From positions 208,536,244 to 208,600,243 of the forward strand of contig NC_081411.1 in NCBI RefSeq assembly GCF_030272615.1: DNA of 64,000 nucleotides, written 5' to 3'. The stretch is from Cryptomeria japonica. Taxonomy: Eukaryota; Streptophyta; Pinopsida; Cupressales; Cupressaceae. Both the position numbers and the translations under genes were made by a program. Below the pieces are notes generated by a model. That model was given only the letters and a program-made list of their open reading frames with translations, was not told the DNA's origin and did not search any database. Below, piece after piece: positions 59,301 to 64,000 of the stretch (positions within the stretch are counted from its first letter, which is position 1; every line of letters starts with the position of its first letter).

Positions 59301-62017
59301 AAGAAATTCGTAACCTTGGAACAAAACGTGATTTACACACCTTTCACTCTTTGCAATGAAATTCGCCCCATCCTCCTTGAACGCGCGATTTGTTTCTTTT
59401 TCCTTTCTCACAAAACGTAAACAAAGGCTGAATCTTGGTTAAAAACAAAAGAAACTCCTGCCTTGGCAAAAGAAACTCGGGCCTTTAGAACAAAATGCAT
59501 GAGTCTCATTTGCATTCTCACCCAACTTAAGAGATTCGGAATATAGAGGGGTTCTGCACGATTTTGGCATTTAAGTTAAAACACCCTTTATGGAAACTTC
59601 ATGCATTTTAACTTATTTGGGCGATTTTTGATTTTGGACGATTTGGATCTTTAGTTACAACGCCTTGTTGTAAATTTCGGGTTATTTAGGTATTTTGCGT
59701 GATTTTCTTTAAGTTTTACATGCTCCCCTTTCACAAATTTCGAGCTATTTAACTCATTTGTGCCCTTTGTGTTCTTAGTATTATATGCCCCCTTTTTACA
59801 AACTTCGGGCTATTTAACTGAAATGCGCGACTTCTAGGTTTGTGATGTCTTGCTCTTAAGGAAACTTGTGTTTTTAGGCAAAAGGCGCCATTTTCATCTT
59901 TCATCTTTATATGCCCCTTTCTTGTGAAATTTGGGGTTTTTGGTCTTTTGTGTGAATTTCTTCTAACTTAGTTTAGCATCCACCTTGCAAACCTGAATTT
60001 CGGCCGATTTGGCCAAAAGGTGCGAATTTGGCTTTTGAGTTATAAAGTTCTCTTTCAAGTTGCCAAATTTTGGGCCTTTTGGACGTTTTGGGCGAATTTA
60101 CCTTTCAACGCTCTCTCTATCAAATTTCTAATTTCGGCCATTTTGACTAAAACGTATGATTTTACATTTTATTTTGCAAATTTTAAATCTCGCCCAATTC
60201 AGTGAGAAAGTGCAACTTTGGTTTGCCTTAGGCACTTTCTCTCAGATAGGCAAATTTCTCTTCAGTTTTCACACAGTTTTCAAAAACTCTTGTTAACTTG
60301 GTCATTTGACTTAGATGCGAAATTTTGCTTCTCATTTTCATGGTGCGAACCCTCTAGGATCTAGGACTCAGGTTAGCTCAATTTTCAGGTCGGATCATCT
60401 TCTCGAAGCTCAAATTCCTCACTGTTGCAACTCTTCTCTGTGAACTCACAAAACTTCATACTTGGGACTTCAATGAGGCAAGACAATGAAAGGGGGGACC
60501 TTGTTGATGATGGGGAGTGTGTGCAAGGCACAACACATCCATTTCATGATTTTCACATATATTCACGTGTGATGCATGGTGATAAGTAGCTGTATGATCC
60601 GACATAGATTTTTTTTGATATATATATCGGAAGGAAACACTCTTACAAAAATGCAGTCTCAAGATGTTACAAGAAGCCGTTGGTGGCTACATATGACCAT
60701 TTCATGAACAAAGACTGCTAGGTATGCAGAGATTACAAAGGATTCAAAACTACAAATAGATATGTGAACTGCGTATGGGCCATAATAAATTGTATCAAGG
60801 CAAAGCTAAAGAACAAAAGAAGAACCATATGTAGAGAAGTATCTGTTGTGTTTGCTGCTGTATCTCCTTCATAGCGGACTAATCATAGCTGTCATTCAAG
60901 TATATTGTCAAATCTTAATGTCCTGTGACGGTTCTTATTAAGTGACATTGTCGTTGAATGAATAAAAGAATTTGGAGCATAATGTGTAAACATTGAAGAT
61001 TGATTCAAGCAGCATGTATATGATACAAATTCAGAGTGTATGGTGGAAAAATGTATCATAAATATAGCCCGGAGAGTCAGAATTCATATGTTCAAAACAA
61101 TTTTTTTCCTAGACAAAAACCCTCTCATGGACATTTATGAGAAGAGAATTTATGGAGCTTAACTGCGATTAAAATTAACATTTATCACAAGAAAATTGAC
61201 TGAGTTTAAGTGCGGTTAAAAATATGAGTTTTTTTAAAGGTACAAGATTTGAACCTATACCCAGGGTGAACCCAACCTGGGATCTGTACCCAGACTGATT
61301 TGTTAGGTATGTCTCCAGAAATGGGTGACCTGGAAACAGCTTTTTGATGATGAGAAGCTTCATTTTCTTTTACAAGCATTGCTTTTCTTCTCTTTGTGAC
61401 TACTTTGCTGATAAATTTATTCTACTTAGTAACTAAGAATTAGTTCAATTTCTGCTTAAAAGAAATGCCATTGTCTTTTTCAAATGTGGTATGCATAGAT
61501 TATGCTGATAATATTTGATTTTGCAGCATGAACTTCTTCGTGTACTTTATCCAGTTTTTATCCATTGTTTCATGGACCTAGTGGCTAAGGGTCATTCTCA
61601 GGAGGGTATGATGATCTTTTTTCCTGCTATATGCCCGTTTTATAAATACAAGCTAAATCATTTTATTTGACTTTACATGTTTATTCTAGTAAAGCAAAAA
61701 TGTTTGCTATACACAAATCTCTTTTTTGTGTTCCAACATTTCAACACTTTTGTGACAGCTCGTTCATTTTTTCAAAGCTTTCGGGAAGATCATGAACCCT
61801 CACATCTTCGTGACCTGCAAAAGTTGGAAGGTGTTTTATCTCCCCACCATTTGGAGGTAGCTTATATCTGCGATGTCCCAACTGGCCTTGTATAATTAAC
61901 CCTTGACATCATGAAGTGTAATTTTTAACTGTTACATTTCTTTGGATTGCTGATCTGCAGGAGATGGAATTTGCGCATTGTTTGAGACAGAATAAAGTGA
62001 CCATGAAATTGTGCAAG
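20160..62017 (+). CDS. TAF5: TFIID subunit TAF5, 5' part of the gene (exons 1-5)
   Basis: TAF5 is a scaffold subunit of the nuclear general transcription factor TFIID (and of SAGA-type complexes in some lineages), with an N-terminal LisH, the NTD2 domain and C-terminal WD40 repeats. Joined exons give about 158 residues. A LisH-like start (NAVMAYLKRKGFRQTELALQEE, residues 8-29) is followed by the TAF5-specific NTD2 region: GPVRYREEYSRLRTW, then HELLRVLYPVFIHCFMDLV, FREDHEPSHLRDLQKLEGVL and EMEFAHCLRQNKV. Exons are 20160-20317, 20607-20688, 61527-61605, 61759-61856 and 61961-62017; all visible introns are GT-AG with phases 2, 0, 1, 0 and 0. The rest of NTD2 and the WD40 repeats lie beyond the window. 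The coding sequence has no stop or frameshift, unlike everything around it. Confidence 0.93.
20607..20688 (+). CDS. TAF5: TAF5 exon 2
   Basis: Completes the split Glu codon and encodes LDNGPVRYREEYSRLRTW to NSLDVHK, the start of NTD2. The donor GTATGC at 20689 opens the 40.8-kb intron 2 in phase 0. Confidence 0.93.
20689..21209 (+). other. Proximal part of TAF5 intron 2
   Basis: Native intron sequence with no element recognised. An open frame at 20728-21048 has no motif support and is not called. Confidence 0.5.
21210..21389 (-). pseudogene. C-terminal fragment of an unknown protein
   Basis: On the minus strand, 59 open codons run from the LTR junction at 21389 to a TAA at 21212-21210. The reading begins SFDTGEKDGTSAHYPAV, continues NRAYPHCWLKEHIDF and RVRALENQIKNP, and ends in a basic tail KKMAKRAHKKSKK. 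The composition looks like real protein with a lysine-rich nuclear-type terminus. I do not recognise the family. It has no upstream exon here and is cut by the LTR-like start at 21390, so it is at most a displaced gene piece. Confidence 0.35.
21390..21817 (+). repeat. LTR-like fragment TGTAATGTCCC...
   Basis: Opens TGTAATGTCCC like several LTRs here. It is interrupted at 21817 by the chimeric element. A continuation may lie after 47606, but no end with a matching duplication of AATGA was found. Confidence 0.35.
21818..22843 (-). repeat. 3' LTR of the chimera, mixed origin
   Basis: 21818-22671 matches 46454-47302. 22672-22843 (minus-strand start TGTAATTATC) does not match the other LTR. The polypurine-like AAGAGAGGG lies just inside (about 22852-22860), so 22843 is where the 3' LTR should begin. 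Confidence 0.65.
22848..23985 (-). pseudogene. Chimera copia pol: RT C-terminal part and RNase H
   Basis: Minus strand. RT reads VCRLVKALYGLK, then a YVNGLI where active copia has YVDD (about 23835). RNase H follows: MTNLGLMHYCLRVKVWQ, RQLVRSLIYLTATRPNLSYA, HFIRQLVEDGFVQLQYIPT, ending VDRMTIKRGY at the TAG at 22848-22850. Stops and a frame break near 23420 make it non-functional. It joins the piece at 25268 once the solo LTR is removed. Confidence 0.75.
23991..25262 (+). mobile_element. Solo LTR A
   Basis: 1,272 bp from TGTGATGTCC to CCTTACA, flanked by perfect CATAC duplications (23986-23990, 25263-25267). It has a TATA box (ATATATAA, 24473-24480) and no internal coding region, so it is a solo LTR left after recombination. 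It splits the reverse transcriptase frame of the chimera. TGTRATGYCC-type ends suggest a gypsy-like family. Confidence 0.85.
24448..24465. promoter_or_regulatory. 18-bp perfect palindrome upstream of the LTR TATA box
   Basis: GAGAAGTTCGAACTTCTC is its own reverse complement and lies just before ATATATAA. A further GAGAAGTTCGA follows the TATA box. It is a candidate binding site for a dimeric regulator of the LTR promoter; spacing does not fit the canonical heat-shock element. Confidence 0.5.
25268..25476 (-). pseudogene. Chimera copia pol: central RT segment
   Basis: The minus strand reads LLAKGFS, then EETFAPIAKLSTIQLVLAIA, FGWKVQQMDIKSVFLNDE and EEVYIQ. This is the central palm part of copia reverse transcriptase. 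It is a 0.2-kb island between two solo LTRs and fits seamlessly to the pieces at 33296 and 23985. Confidence 0.8.
26013..26458 (+). repeat. 5' LTR of copia 1
   Basis: TGTTGGTG to TCTCACA, 446 bp. TATATAA is at about 26320, with GC-poor flanks. The primer-binding site follows immediately. Confidence 0.92.
26459..26470 (+). other. Primer-binding site of copia 1
   Basis: TGGTATCAGAGC, complementary to the 3' end of plant initiator Met tRNA, directly after the 5' LTR. Confidence 0.9.
26865..27290 (+). other. GC- and CpG-rich leader block of copia 1
   Basis: About 425 bp of clearly GC-rich sequence between primer-binding site and gag, in a region that is otherwise AT-rich. Open frames on both strands here have proline/serine/alanine-rich translations and no motif, which is typical of GC-rich sequence with few stop codons. 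I treat it as noncoding leader. Confidence 0.5.
27987..32062 (+). pseudogene. Copia 1 gag-pol, decayed
   Basis: Gag has NYASWKIKAWSKLMGKGL and, after a frameshift near 28165, EAWEMFQKLYGQVYEI. The zinc knuckle is CAYCKKYGHDEL with a TGA just before its last Cys (28825). Protease WILDSGASYHI (about 28990) is intact. Pre-integrase RLWHEWFGHL and integrase follow, with a frameshift near 29610; then FIDDYSRFTW, RIDNGREY and YTPQQNGVAE. RT has KWIYWTKFAADGSV, QMDLKSAFLHG and an intact YVDDLI (about 31105). RNase H has DRKSTSSY and SSTEAEH. In-frame stops include those near 28388, 30135, 30912, 31226 and 31781. No obvious ATG starts gag. It cannot make a full polyprotein. Confidence 0.88.
32047..32330 (+). 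other. G-tract ladder and polypurine tract of copia 1
   Basis: Runs of about seven G occur near 32047, 32082 and 32153, and the true polypurine tract TAAGGGGGGG (32321-32330) abuts the 3' LTR. The extra tracts resemble polypurine primers. Confidence 0.6.
32331..32779 (+). repeat. 3' LTR of copia 1
   Basis: 449 bp, TGTTGGTG to TCTTACA, nearly the same as the 5' LTR with scattered substitutions and small indels. It is followed by the CCATG duplication. Confidence 0.92.
33296..34467 (-). pseudogene. Chimera copia pol: integrase and RT N-terminal part
   Basis: The minus strand reads SRKM, VFFLK, then LPKFQKFKALVEKESG, LRSDNGGQF and YTPQQNSVVERRNYTIAKMAQ (integrase core, 34429-34193), a linker, then PIGCKWVYK, DGTLDQYKA at the RT start (33296). 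Stops and a T-run frameshift near 34450 break it. The left edge meets solo LTR B and the right edge meets the 3-kb insertion at 34473. Confidence 0.78.
34957..35725 (+). repeat. 5' LTR of copia 2
   Basis: TGTTGATAC to TTTACA. It contains iterated CACCGATTGATAT-like units at about 35340-35395, with one unit more than the 3' LTR, which explains the length difference. ATATATATA near 35553 is the likely TATA region. Confidence 0.9.
35726..35737 (+). other. Primer-binding site of copia 2
   Basis: TGGTATCAGAGC directly after the LTR, for initiator Met tRNA. Confidence 0.9.
35818..39740 (+). pseudogene. Copia 2 gag-pol, decayed
   Basis: ATG at 35818 (MASTIRFKDRLGGGNDFSAWK). Gag ends in a complete zinc knuckle CYRCDKFGHYVGKC (about 36530). 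The protease reads VINSGSSRH, so the catalytic Asp is replaced by Asn. WHRRLGHL and CKGCALGK precede the integrase (HSDVCGPM, VDDYSRKTW, LRTDNGW). A frameshift near 37480 and a stop at about 37571 follow. RT has KWLFKIKHAADGS, QMDVKTTFLNG and an intact YVDDLLIT (about 38820); a frameshift is near 38670. RNase H has DRKSTLGCC, SSTEAEYIA and HCDNQSC, with a small deletion at about 39563. Further stops are at about 36286, 36458 and 38610. Confidence 0.9.
39844..40231 (+). repeat. Hairpin array in the 3' noncoding region of copia 2
   Basis: At least ten short inverted repeats. 39885-39910 has a 9-bp stem (CATTATAAG) and loop GTGACGAT. 40056-40078 has an 8-bp stem AGTATTGC. 40106-40122 has stem TCATCAC. 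40130-40151 has stem GTATCAC and loop GTGTTTAG. 40155-40176 is similar. 40185-40206 has stem GTATCAT and loop ATGTTCTG. 40210-40231 has stem ATGTCAT, one mispair. The last four are spaced 25 to 30 bp with 7-bp stems and 8-nt loops. Earlier ones include 39844-39859 (stem AGAG, loop GTGACGAT), 39946-39960 and 40023-40041. Confidence 0.75.
40095..40669 (+). repeat. 285-bp tandem duplication across the LTR boundary
   Basis: 40095-40379 and 40386-40669 are near-identical (one base indel near 40286 versus 40576, one substitution near 40350). The unit includes most of the hairpin array, the purine tract and the first 40 bp of the LTR, so an extra LTR start lies at 40340. Confidence 0.9.
40630..41379 (+). 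repeat. 3' LTR of copia 2
   Basis: 750 bp, TGTTGATAC to TTTACA, following the second copy of the purine tract. Highly similar to the 5' LTR and followed by GGGTG. Confidence 0.92.
42554..42748. repeat. 45-bp minisatellite
   Basis: GTGAGCACCAAC starts at 42554, 42599, 42644, 42689 and 42734, an exact 45-bp period, with few changes between units. The period is a multiple of three and leaves frames open on both strands. It lies inside the 3-kb insertion. Confidence 0.9.
43963..45512 (-). pseudogene. Chimera copia gag, protease and integrase start
   Basis: Minus strand, ATG at 45512 (MESLTNINLESSHKFNGQNY). Gag has KQCMLTIFEYRFLDEVILG, HLKDLHEMFDKT and KIKDIRDQLEAIGRKM. In the zinc knuckle the first Cys codon is TGA, followed by NYCHKYGHMKKDC (about 44800). 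The protease has WYIDFGASHHF (about 44620), where the usual D-S-G is D-F-G. Pre-integrase is CQACQARKQHQTPF, and integrase starts VLQLVHADVYGPM, ending FVDDFS at the insertion point. Several stops are present. Confidence 0.78.
45785..46362 (-). pseudogene. Gypsy-like gag N-terminal fragment
   Basis: Minus strand, MAGSNQPPSSSEEEAKQMF from 46362 and, after a frame change near 45890, WIQKLDTYLALNQMKEIEAIKYA and LEGVAPEWWHH (about 45800). The WIQKLDTYF...LEGVA-EWW pattern belongs to Ty3/gypsy-type Gag, not copia. It sits between the right LTR and the copia gag start, so it shows the gypsy origin of the outer element. Beyond WWHH the sequence changes to copia leader. Confidence 0.6.
46454..47601 (-). 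repeat. 5' LTR of the chimera
   Basis: 1,148 bp, minus-strand start TGTAATGTCCCC and end GGAATATTACA. The same family occurs on the + strand from 63348, and that copy covers both halves, so this right-hand LTR is the original form. A degenerate primer-binding site (minus strand TATCAAAGC) lies at about 46441-46449. Confidence 0.7.
47607..48613. other. Intron 2 segment between elements
   Basis: No gene recognised. AT-rich; possible continuation of the fragment at 21390-21817. Confidence 0.4.
48619..49101 (-). repeat. 3' LTR of copia 3
   Basis: Nearly identical to 53698-54179. It contains the long inverted repeat at 48785-48842. Confidence 0.92.
48785..48842. repeat. 58-bp inverted repeat in the other LTR of copia 3
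   Basis: Counterpart of 53863-53920 with a few substitutions. GTCTTCCCACG pairs with CGGGAAGAC around the centre. Confidence 0.75.
49147..49576 (-). repeat. Hairpin array in the 3' noncoding region of copia 3
   Basis: Series of inverted repeats (+ strand positions). 49147-49168 has stem CACAAT. 49179-49198 has stem ATATCAC. 49280-49300 has stem GGCATCA, 7 bp. 49334-49355 has stem GAATATTATG, 10 bp. 49458-49478 has stem GATATC. 49495-49529 has stem TTGATA. 49545-49576 has stem CATTATTGAA, 10 bp. On the minus strand the last two loops contain GTGACGA, the same as in copia 2; several others contain GTGACTT. Confidence 0.72.
49687..53600 (-). pseudogene. Copia 3 gag-pol, lightly decayed
   Basis: ATG at 53600 (MATGVRFEDRLDGASNF). 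The zinc knuckle is CFRCDQYG... with a frameshift near 52855. Protease VIDSGASRH (about 52715) keeps its catalytic Asp. WHRRLGHL and CKGCA precede a frameshift near 52205. Integrase has VDDYSRKTW, LRTDNGGEY and YNPQQNGVAERKNRT. A frameshift is near 51425. RT has KWLFKIKH, QMDVKTAFLNG, LKQAPRAWYE and an intact YVDDLLIT (about 50625). RNase H has DRKSTSGCC, SSTKAEYIA and YCDNQSCIKLS, ending GMVENVI at 49687. Stops are near 51003, 50533, 50510, 50270 and 50180. It is the best preserved pol in the window. Confidence 0.9.
53686..53697 (-). other. Primer-binding site of copia 3
   Basis: The minus strand reads TGGTATCAAAGC directly after the 5' LTR, a variant of the initiator-Met site. Confidence 0.88.
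53698..54179 (-). repeat. 5' LTR of copia 3
   Basis: 482 bp. It contains the long inverted repeat at 53863-53920, and a TATATATAA-type TATA on the minus strand at about 53842-53850. Confidence 0.92.
53863..53920. repeat. 58-bp near-perfect inverted repeat in the LTR
   Basis: Two arms of about 29 bp with no loop, centred on the perfect palindrome GTCTTCCCACGTGGGAAGAC, whose core is the G-box CACGTG. The other LTR has the same structure at 48785-48842 with a CACGCG core. Confidence 0.8.
54185..54582. other. AT-rich spacer
   Basis: No gene. It lies downstream of the minus-strand reading frame that ends at about 54583 and may be its 3' noncoding region. Confidence 0.4.
54583..58352 (-). pseudogene. 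Long decayed reading frame of unknown retroelement type
   Basis: Minus strand, ATG at 58352 (MPNQVAESSKAPDAPGTSQ). About 1,250 codons with only a handful of stops and frameshifts. The N-terminal globular part includes GHVDIQNFRERIYAPNAYGK, FSPEAIGEAFDIPLPED, IKEYGDKVTLLSRVMWLPH, RKYGAWFIQFPRF and HLPRKYFDPAGLGKKAYG. A basic then acidic low-complexity middle follows (KKRKKAKASRRTRTSKRTKR; GEKGEDKTEEPHGTEEQ). The C-terminal part is probably coiled coil (QNILRQLDEMTTERNMYRA, TRVKMLEVKKEYTKFQ). There is no RT, integrase or zinc knuckle. I cannot name the family; similar gag-like open frames occur in non-autonomous plant retroelements. Confidence 0.5.
58353..59039. other. Leader upstream of the minus-strand frame
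   Basis: No gene seen. On the minus strand this would be the 5' untranslated leader. No LTR pair or primer-binding site could be found. Confidence 0.35.
59040..60330. repeat. Degenerate ~64-bp tandem repeat array
   Basis: The motif AATTTCGGGC-ATTT recurs with mutation at about 59673, 59735, 59799, 59862, 59926, 59996, 60064 and 60127, i.e. every 62 to 70 bp, and more weakly back to about 59040. A second phrase, TGCGCGATTT-like, follows each time. About 15 to 20 units. Confidence 0.7.
60331..61526. other. Distal part of TAF5 intron 2
   Basis: No gene recognised. It ends in a normal polypyrimidine stretch and TTGCAG acceptor for exon 3. A B-box-like GGTTCAAATC on the minus strand near 61250 may be a SINE remnant, but no A box or duplication supports it. 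Confidence 0.4.
61527..61605 (+). CDS. TAF5: TAF5 exon 3
   Basis: Acceptor TTTGCAG ends at 61526. The exon encodes HELLRVLYPVFIHCF to GHSQE, which directly continues exon 2 as in other TAF5 proteins. The donor is GTATGA at 61606. Confidence 0.93.
61759..61856 (+). CDS. TAF5: TAF5 exon 4
   Basis: Starts after GTGACAG, completes an Ala codon and encodes RSFFQSFREDHEPSH to GVLSPHHLE. Intron 3 is 153 bp (61606-61758). The donor is GTAGCT. Confidence 0.92.
61961..62017 (+). CDS. TAF5: TAF5 exon 5
   Basis: Starts after GATCTGCAG and encodes EMEFAHCLRQNKVTMKLCK (19 codons). Intron 4 is 104 bp. The donor GTATGG at 62018 opens an intron of at least 1,983 bp that runs off the window. Confidence 0.92.
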
Positions 62018-62460
62018 GTATGGATACTTATTGATTGGTGATTGCTTTTACATGTTTATTATGCAAGTTATCATTCCCTTTCTTCTGTTATTTGCATCAC
62101 ATCAATTTGTTATTAGCATTTGGACCTCTCTTCCTTCTTTTTGATTTTTTTTGACTGATTTGATTTTGGATTTAGTAACAATTTGTAAATACTAGGTGGG
62201 AATCTATTTTAATGCTTTGATTTTGATTCGTAGTAAATTTCCCACTTTGCCCCAACAGCAAATTGTGCATGGACAGAAAATCCCATAGTTTGATAGGGTA
62301 ATTATACTGCAATGGGTCACTATGATTTTTGATCTTAGAATTCATTTCATGAACGTACCATTCTTTGTAAAATCATATAATTAGGTGGTGAGAGCCTAGT
62401 TCTGGGTTCATTGTGTAGTTTTTTTAGATGAACTGTGTTCGCACACAAAATTACTAGCCT
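62018..62460. other. Start of TAF5 intron 5
   Basis: Native intron sequence. No element is recognised before the TRIM insertion. Confidence 0.5.
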
Positions 62461-62813
62461 TGTTGACTTGGTGGTCAGTACCTCCTTGGGGACTCGTGAC
62501 ATGGCTTAAGCACTTCCCATGGGTTGAGTTAAATTTGGCGTTTGTATCAAGTGTTGATAGTTTGAGCTTTTGGCACAACGACAAATGATTCCAACAGTTG
62601 GTATCAGAGCCTTGGGTCATAGGTTTGAGTCTCCCTTCAGTGGGTGCTGAAGGCTCAGTCGATGCTGAGGGGAATATTGTTGACTTGGTGGTTAGCACCT
62701 CCTTGGGGACTCGTGACATGGCTTAACCTCCTCTCGTGGGTCGGATTAAATCTGGTGTTTGTATTGGGCATTGATAGTTCGAGCTTTTGGCGCAACGACA
62801 AGCGATTCCAACT
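62461..62813 (+). mobile_element. Complete TRIM/SMART miniature LTR element
   Basis: 353 bp with two 136-bp LTRs (62461-62596, 62678-62813) having ends TGTTG and CAACA (CAACT in the second). The internal part is 81 bp, with primer-binding site TGGTATCAGAGC (62599-62610) and a purine tract GAGGGGAAT just before the second LTR. Flanks AGCCT (62456-62460) and AGCCC (62814-62818) are a target duplication with one change. It has no coding capacity, so it needs proteins from another element. Confidence 0.88.
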
Positions 62814-62818
62814 AGCCC

Positions 62819-63347
62819 TAGAAAAATTCATCTTCAATCATATTTGTGGTAAAAAATGAGGTCATTCGTGTCACAACTATGTCAACTATGTTATCTTTCT
62901 TGTCAAATAAGCCAAGACCTTAGGTGTTGGTATGTCTTGGTCCACCAACAATGTCGTAGGTTGCCCATCACAAGGATTACGACACTCTGAATTCTAAGGA
63001 GGCTCCAGGGCATGCAGAAGAAGGAAGGAATGAGATTAAGAGAAAGACTATGTTGCACAATTTTAATGGCAGATGGTAGGCAAATCTCCCGTCACATTGA
63101 GATAGTATAACAAAAAGAGGTCATCTTTGGACATGTAAATGCCAGCATAGAAAGTCCAATTTTTAGTCTTGGTCATAATCTCATGGTCAGAGTTACAGCA
63201 ACAGTAAAAAATCCAACTTTCTGTTTTAAGAAATTGCTATTTTGAGTAGGTAATCTTCTTTTTGAGTGAGATAGGAGCTCAAAGATCTGACTCTCTATTT
63301 TTAGAAATTTTCTTTTTCGAGTAGTTTTTTTAGAGACCAGCAGTGTC
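62819..63347. other. TAF5 intron 5 spacer
   Basis: No gene or element recognised. Confidence 0.45.
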
Positions 63348-64000
63348 TGTCTAATGTCCCAGCCTCAAAACATGAGGGTTAATGATGCATTTGTTGCCCT
63401 TTACTTGGATTACCCAAGAGGAAGAGGACTTAGAGCATCGTTGGGTAAGTGTTGGACTCCTTGGCTTGTTTTTTATTCTATTCTTAAGTTGTGGGCACAT
63501 CTTTTTATGCAACTTAAGTGATTTTAAGTTGCAGACATGTCCTTTTATGCAACTTAAGTTACTCTTAGCCTAAGTGCTTAAAATTTCCCACTTCTGAGTT
63601 TAATTACTTAAGAGACATGTACTTTAAGTGATTTTTATTAAACATGTGCCAAAAAGGTGAAGGGGGCAGTGGCTCATTTTTGAGGGTTTTATTTGGAGCA
63701 ATGGATTGGGATTGCAATGAATCTATGGCTAAGATTAAATCATTCTTTTGGGAGTCATTATATAACATTTTAGGGTTCTCTTGTAGCTCATTATATTATC
63801 AGCCTTTTCTCTATTGCTGCTGCAATTTTTGGAAGGTTTAAAACCCTTGAGTGTCCCTGGTTTTGAAGAGATATATGGCTTACCCCTAGTCAGAAAGGTT
63901 TGCTTTGCTGGAAGGGCTTGGGTTTGTGATGCCCTAGCACATCATTTTCAGAGCCGCAATTCTTTATCAGGGTTGGAGGCCATTGTGGAGGTGAGATTCA
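63348..64000 (+). repeat. LTR of the chimera family, cut by the window edge
   Basis: Opens TGTCTAATGTCCC and aligns along its whole visible length with the reverse complement of 47601 down to about 46950. Shared phrases include GGATTACCCAAGAGGAAGAG, TTGCTGCTGCA and TCCCTGGTTTT. No purine tract precedes it, so it is a 5' LTR or a solo LTR. Confidence 0.7.

Noticed and set aside
61230-61300. Second SINE on the minus strand with a GGTTCAAATC B box
   Set aside because: No A box at the right distance, no A-rich tail and no target duplication.

Overview
The window looks like nuclear DNA of a large-genome seed plant. The style of nesting, the very long intron and the retroelement families suggest a gymnosperm such as a conifer; that is inference, and a large-genome angiosperm is not excluded. 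One host protein-coding gene is clearly supported: the 5' part of TAF5 (TFIID subunit 5) on the + strand. Its ATG is at 20160, five exons lie at 20160-20317, 20607-20688, 61527-61605, 61759-61856 and 61961-62017, and the gene runs off the right edge. All visible splice sites are GT-AG and the joined frame stays open for about 158 codons. Intron 2 is 40,838 bp long.

Left of TAF5 (1-20159) there are, in order: a tRNA-derived SINE with perfect 18-bp target-site duplications; an intronless decayed copy of part of a PDS5-like cohesin gene followed by a coiled-coil reading frame and a gypsy-type 3' end; an LTR with intact TGTAAC...GTTACA ends (5233-6165); an old Ty1/copia element (about 6872-12200); a decayed Ty3/gypsy LTR with gag and protease remnants (12297-16330); and AT-rich DNA up to the TAF5 promoter.

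Intron 2 is a stack of insertions. The outermost element is a minus-strand gypsy/copia chimera (21818-47601). Its copia pol is broken by a solo LTR at 23991-25262 (site duplication CATAC), a second solo LTR at 25482-33290 that itself received a full copia element at 26013-32779 (CCATG), and a 3-kb insertion at 34473-43957 (CTACT) that itself received another full copia element at 34957-41379 (GGGTG). Further right lie a third full copia element on the minus strand (48619-54179, GTTCA), a long minus-strand reading frame of unknown retroelement type (58352-54583), and an array of degenerate 64-bp repeats (about 59040-60330). All these reading frames carry stops or frameshifts, so the elements present look inactive as protein sources.

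Intron 5 of TAF5 holds a complete 353-bp TRIM/SMART element (two 136-bp LTRs, 62461-62813) and, at the right edge, an LTR of the same family as the 5' LTR of the chimera.

The most unusual signal is a chain of short hairpins between pol and the 3' LTR of two copia elements whose LTRs look unrelated (39844-40231 and 49147-49576). Stem sequences differ from hairpin to hairpin while stem length, loop length and loop motifs (GTGACGAT, GTGTTTAG) recur. I know of no described function for it.
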